Source: Methanobacteriota archaeon (GTDB taxonomy: Archaea; Halobacteriota; Methanosarcinia; Methanosarcinales; Methanoperedenaceae). From it: a DNA stretch of 9,238 bases. This document shows positions 6,610 through 9,238 of the stretch, piece after piece. The DNA is taken from contig JAHIHJ010000312.1 in the NCBI GenBank assembly GCA_018899795.1, forward strand, positions 1-9,238. Direction: 5' to 3'. Numbering within the stretch: position 1 is the first letter of the stretch; each line of letters begins with the position of its first letter. The notes beneath the pieces were generated by a model. The model had not been told where the DNA came from and searched no databases. It worked only from the letters and a program-made list of their open reading frames with translations. The position numbers and the translations under genes were made by a program.

Positions 6610-7313
6610 TGGTACAAACTCGAATATTGGTCGTTGAAGATGAAGTCATTGTTGCTGATGACATACGAAGGAGCCTGCAGAATCTGGGATATGATGTCAC
6701 TTCAATAGCATCTTCCGGAGAAATAGCTATTAAAAATGTGGAAGAGAATACCCCAGACCTTGTGCTTATGGATATTATGCTTCAGGGTAAAATGGACGGC
6801 ATTGAAGCAGCAAGCCAGATAAAATCTCGTTTTGGTATTCCAGTGGTATATCTCACAGCCTATTCTGATGAAAAAATTATGGAACGGGCAAAAATAACAG
6901 AACCTTTTGGATACCTGATTAAACCATTTAGAGATAGAGAAGTGCAGATCAATATTGAGATCGCACTCTATAAAAACAAGATCGAGAGGGAATTAAAGGA
7001 AAGCAGGGAGTGGTTCTACGTAACGCTCAAGAGTATAAGCGATGCCGTGATAGCTACCGATCCTAAGGGTTGTGTGCTATTCATGAATCCTACTGCTCAG
7101 TCTATGACTGGGTGGGCTTTTGAAGAGGTACAGGGTAAACCCCTGAAAGATGTCTTCAATATCGTGAGTGAAAAGACTGATGATAAGGGGATGCAAACCA
7201 TACTGATAGATAAGAGCAAAACGAAGATTCAAATCCAGGACAGCAATAATGTCATTAAGGATGACAGAGGAAATATTATCGGGATCGTACTTGTTTTTCG
7301 TAAGATCGCCTAG
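6609..7313 (+). CDS. REC-PAS response regulator with shortened PAS domain
   Basis: The 234-residue protein has a receiver domain at about 4-122 with the acidic pair E10/D11, phospho-acceptor D55 (LVLMDIML), T83 and K105, so it should be phosphorylated, presumably by the kinase just upstream. A linker helix (122-135) leads into a PAS domain at about 132-234 (WFYVTLKSISDAVIATDPKG, then MNPTAQSMTGW, ending GIVLVFRKIA). There is no DNA-binding, kinase or cyclase output, so action by protein contact or further sensing is likely. The PAS looks condensed. Family members I recall have about 20 more residues between the FNIVSEKT segment and the final strands, and usually continue past VFRD(I/V)TERK into another module. 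Here the protein stops right after VFRK. This could be a natural single-domain form or the remnant of a longer hybrid protein. ATG at 6609 overlaps the kinase stop codon TAA by one base and has a good ribosome binding site. Confidence 0.9.
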   Translation: MVQTRILVVEDEVIVADDIRRSLQNLGYDVTSIASSGEIAIKNVEENTPDLVLMDIMLQGKMDGIEAASQIKSRFGIPVVYLTAYSDEKIMERAKITEPFGYLIKPFRDREVQINIEIALYKNKIERELKESREWFYVTLKSISDAVIATDPKGCVLFMNPTAQSMTGWAFEEVQGKPLKDVFNIVSEKTDDKGMQTILIDKSKTKIQIQDSNNVIKDDRGNIIGIVLVFRKIA

Positions 7314-7345
7314 AACAGTTTTCAGGTTGAGGCTGTGGGACTGAA

Positions 7346-7374
7346 ATAAACACCGATTTTCGTCAAGTGTTTAT
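7346..7374. terminator. Inverted repeat between convergent genes, possible bidirectional 3'-end structure
   Basis: ATAAACAC (7346-7353) pairs perfectly with GTGTTTAT (7367-7374) around a 13-base loop, in the 145-base gap between the response regulator and the convergent gltX. A short TTCAG/CTGAA pair (7321-7325 and 7341-7345) lies directly before it on the regulator side. Position suggests 3'-end formation for both transcripts, but archaeal termination relies on T-rich tracts rather than hairpins, and only short T-runs occur here. A remnant of a mobile-element end or a dispersed small repeat is the alternative; no transposase is nearby. Confidence 0.35.
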
Positions 7375-7458
7375 GTCTCATAATTGAACCCTATTCATGA
7401 TATCCAATCAAAGCGAAGTCTCTTGTTGCCCAACCAGGGAATAGCATACGATTCTACA

Positions 7459-9159
7459 TTATTTATGCGTAAAATACGCCACGACCTCATCCCCTCTCAC
7501 GCTGTCTATCCTCACGAACCCGAACCTCTCGAACTGCACCACCTTATCCAGTTCCTTCTCCATCCCGCGCTCTCCGATGCCTGTATATTCACCATCCGGG
7601 GATAACACCCTGACTATAAGCCCATCCAGAGGGACCCAGTGGATGATCCGAGCCTTATCTTTCTTCACAAGGTCCATATCAGTCCCGATGAACTTCACCC
7701 GCAGAGGCGAGATGCCGGTCACTTCGATATTGTAAAGGTCTTTAAGACGCAGCCTCTCGCCTTCTTTGAGACTATCCGCATCATTCCTTGTGATCAATAT
7801 TTTCGTTCCTGCGGGGATTTCCCTGAGTCCACCGCGGGTCGGATGAATAGGAGCTTTTGCGATCTTCGGTTCTGCTCCCTCAATTTCCAGTTCGACTGGG
7901 TCCCAGACAAAAAAGTACCTGTTCGCTATGGGGTCGATTATCTTTCTGTTCTCAGCATACAGCGTATCAAGACTGAGGCTGATATCAGTCTCGCCAAGCC
8001 CAAGGTCAAGCATGAATTTGCGCAGCGCCTCAGGCAGTATTCCTCTTCTTTTTATCGCCCTGATGGTGGGCAGGCGCGGGTCGTCCCAGCCGGTATAAGT
8101 CCCTTCAGCTATCGCTTTCTTGATCGCGCTCGTGCTCAGCTTCCCGAACTCGTGTATCTGCACACGTCCCCAGTGCATCGTTCTGGGATACGTCCAGCCC
8201 ATGTATTTATAAACATATCTCTGGCGCGTCTCGCTGTCTATGAGGTCTTTGCCCCTTATGATAAGTGTTGTTCCCAGAAGGTGATCTTCAACCGCTCCTT
8301 CGAAATCAAGCAGCGGCCAGACGCAGAATTTATCACCCACCTCATGTCTGGGATGCGGCGTCCTGATAATGCGGAATGACACCCAGTCCCTGATCGCGGG
8401 GTCTTTGTGCGCGATATCAGTCTTGATGCGCAGCACCGCCTCCTGTTCTTTATAATCCCCGGCAAGCATCTTTTTCCAGAACCCAAGGTTCTTTTCAGGC
8501 GTCTCGTTCCTGTGCGGGCATGCCTTTTTTACGTCTTTCAAAGCTTTGAATGACTCCTGCTCACAGAAGCAAATATATGCTCCGCCCTTTTTTATCAATT
8601 GTTCAGCGACATCATAATATCTCTCGATCCTATCGGATGCAATTACGACCTCGTCCGGCTTTGCCCCCAGCCATTCGCAATCCTCAAGATACCATGTGTA
8701 AGCCTCAAGCATGGGACGCTTGGTCGCAGGGTCTGTATCATCAAAGCGGATAATAAGTTTGCCTTTATATTTTTTCGTGTACTCGGAGTTCACGACGATG
8801 CCGCGGGCGCTGCCCAGCGTTGGCGGTCCGTTCGGGTTTGGAGCGAACCTCATCACGAGCGGCTCGTCGAGATCAAGCGGAGGCAGACCTTTTTCAGGTT
8901 CCTTCTTTTCACTCAGTTCTGCAATGAGTTCAGGCGCGAGCCTGTTTAATTCTTCTTCGCGTGCCTCCGGGGTCATCTGGTCGATTTCCACTAGAACTTC
9001 ATTCACAAGAACAGTAATTTCTTTAGCTTTCGAGCGAAGTTCAGGCTGCGCCATGACCTTACCCATCACAGCGCCAGCCTGCGGCGTCTTGTTATACTTG
9101 ACCGCATTCTGCAGGGCGAATTTCTTAATAATGAGTTTTATCTCTTCTGTGGTTGGCAT
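7459..9159 (-). CDS. gltX: Glutamyl-tRNA synthetase, archaeal type
   Basis: GluRS attaches glutamate to tRNA(Glu). In archaea that lack GlnRS it is often non-discriminating and also charges tRNA(Gln) for the GatDE amidotransferase route; whether that holds here cannot be seen. The 566 residues are full length for the archaeal class I enzyme. Residues 1-95 are the archaeal N-terminal extension. The Rossmann fold begins at VMRFAPNPNGP, where the HIGH motif is replaced by T114-L-G-S117. The KMSKS equivalent is K340-L-S-T-S344 in HEFGKLSTSAIKKAI. The conserved FDDTDP (139-144), DWVSFRI (258-264), WPLLDFEGAVEDH (281-293) and WDDPRLPT (358-365) blocks are present, and the C-terminal beta-barrel anticodon-binding domain (about 420-566) is intact. 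The start at 9159 (ATG) has a weak AAGG site 6 bases upstream. The gene is convergent with the response regulator and is GC-richer than it. Identification is firm. Confidence 0.96.
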   Translation of the reverse strand: MPTTEEIKLIIKKFALQNAVKYNKTPQAGAVMGKVMAQPELRSKAKEITVLVNEVLVEIDQMTPEAREEELNRLAPELIAELSEKKEPEKGLPPLDLDEPLVMRFAPNPNGPPTLGSARGIVVNSEYTKKYKGKLIIRFDDTDPATKRPMLEAYTWYLEDCEWLGAKPDEVVIASDRIERYYDVAEQLIKKGGAYICFCEQESFKALKDVKKACPHRNETPEKNLGFWKKMLAGDYKEQEAVLRIKTDIAHKDPAIRDWVSFRIIRTPHPRHEVGDKFCVWPLLDFEGAVEDHLLGTTLIIRGKDLIDSETRQRYVYKYMGWTYPRTMHWGRVQIHEFGKLSTSAIKKAIAEGTYTGWDDPRLPTIRAIKRRGILPEALRKFMLDLGLGETDISLSLDTLYAENRKIIDPIANRYFFVWDPVELEIEGAEPKIAKAPIHPTRGGLREIPAGTKILITRNDADSLKEGERLRLKDLYNIEVTGISPLRVKFIGTDMDLVKKDKARIIHWVPLDGLIVRVLSPDGEYTGIGERGMEKELDKVVQFERFGFVRIDSVRGDEVVAYFTHK

Positions 9160-9174
9160 CTTGAGCCTTAATGA

Positions 9175-9238
9175 TCAGCACGTAATATTAAACTTCTCTA
9201 ATCTAGTCCTGAACTCTTTCCTGTGCCGCTTTTCTTCA
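9175..9238 (-). CDS. Possible C-terminal end of an unidentified gene upstream of gltX (partial)
   Basis: On the minus strand, one frame is open from the window edge for 20 codons, reads EEKRHRKEFRTRLEKFNITC, and stops with TGA 15 bases before the gltX start. The other two minus frames contain early stops. The strongly charged, helix-like peptide and the short operon-like spacing suggest a real gene end, but 20 open codons occur often by chance and I cannot name a family. If real, gltX would be translated from a polycistronic mRNA. Confidence 0.35.
   Translation of the reverse strand, partial: EEKRHRKEFRTRLEKFNITC

Noticed and set aside
7425..7440. GTTG..CAAC mini-hairpin in the convergent gap
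   Set aside because: The loop would be only two bases, too tight for a stable hairpin, and the stem is only 4 bp.
7384..7605. 73-codon plus-strand frame at the end of gltX
   Set aside because: More than half overlaps the gltX C-terminus on the other strand, and the peptide has no recognisable features.
7639..8379. 246-codon open frame on the plus strand antisense to gltX
   Set aside because: Long, but wholly within the conserved core of gltX, with no recognisable motif; produced by codon bias on the opposite strand.
8599..8949. 116-codon open frame on the plus strand antisense to the gltX N-terminal half
   Set aside because: Overlaps conserved GluRS coding sequence; no ribosome binding site or domain supports it.

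Overview
The window is archaeal and most likely from a methanogen-related Methanosarcinales lineage; a Candidatus Methanoperedens (ANME-2d)-like genome would fit, but this is inferred from protein character and no marker gene proves it. The reasons are an archaeal-type prolyl-tRNA synthetase with a four-cysteine zinc site and a C-terminal tyrosine, an archaeal glutamyl-tRNA synthetase with the TLGS and KLSTS signature variants that I recall from Methanosarcinales, weak or absent Shine-Dalgarno sites before several genes, and a MASE3/PAS/HisKA_2 sensor kinase paired with a REC-PAS response regulator of a kind common in these archaea.

Layout: (1) bases 2-454, plus strand, the 3' end of proS. 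(2) 573-2324, plus strand, a complete uvrC for nucleotide excision repair. (3) 2408-3895, plus strand, a 495-aa protein with an N-terminal ribbon-helix-helix (RHH) DNA-binding segment, a middle region that looks internally duplicated, and a C-terminal three-cysteine domain resembling methanogen output or V4R-type domains. A perfect 14-bp palindrome lies just upstream. (4) 4054-6609, plus strand, a membrane histidine kinase. (5) 6609-7313, plus strand, its REC-PAS response regulator, overlapping the kinase by one base. (6) 7459-9159, minus strand, complete gltX, convergent with the regulator. (7) 9175-9238, minus strand, possibly the last codons of another gene upstream of gltX.

The housekeeping genes (proS, uvrC, gltX) are clearly richer in G+C than the three genes between them (2408-7313). 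Sample 60-base lines counted by hand give 39/60 in uvrC (1921-1980) and 35/60 in gltX (8041-8100), against 16/60 in the RHH gene (3481-3540) and 20/60 in the kinase (5041-5100). The middle block therefore reads as an accessory signalling insert: a predicted one-component DNA-binding sensor followed by a two-component pair that has no DNA-binding output of its own. A working model is that the RHH protein supplies the transcriptional output, and perhaps self-regulation through the palindrome, while the kinase and regulator pass a membrane or PAS-sensed signal by phosphotransfer and protein contact. A functional link between the RHH gene and the kinase pair is inference from adjacency only.

No tRNA, rRNA, CRISPR array, transposase or phage gene was seen. 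No stretch over 300 bases lacks a gene. The intergenic gaps (118, 83, 158 and 145 bases) hold the palindrome, a TATA-like tract and three inverted repeats that are annotated separately.
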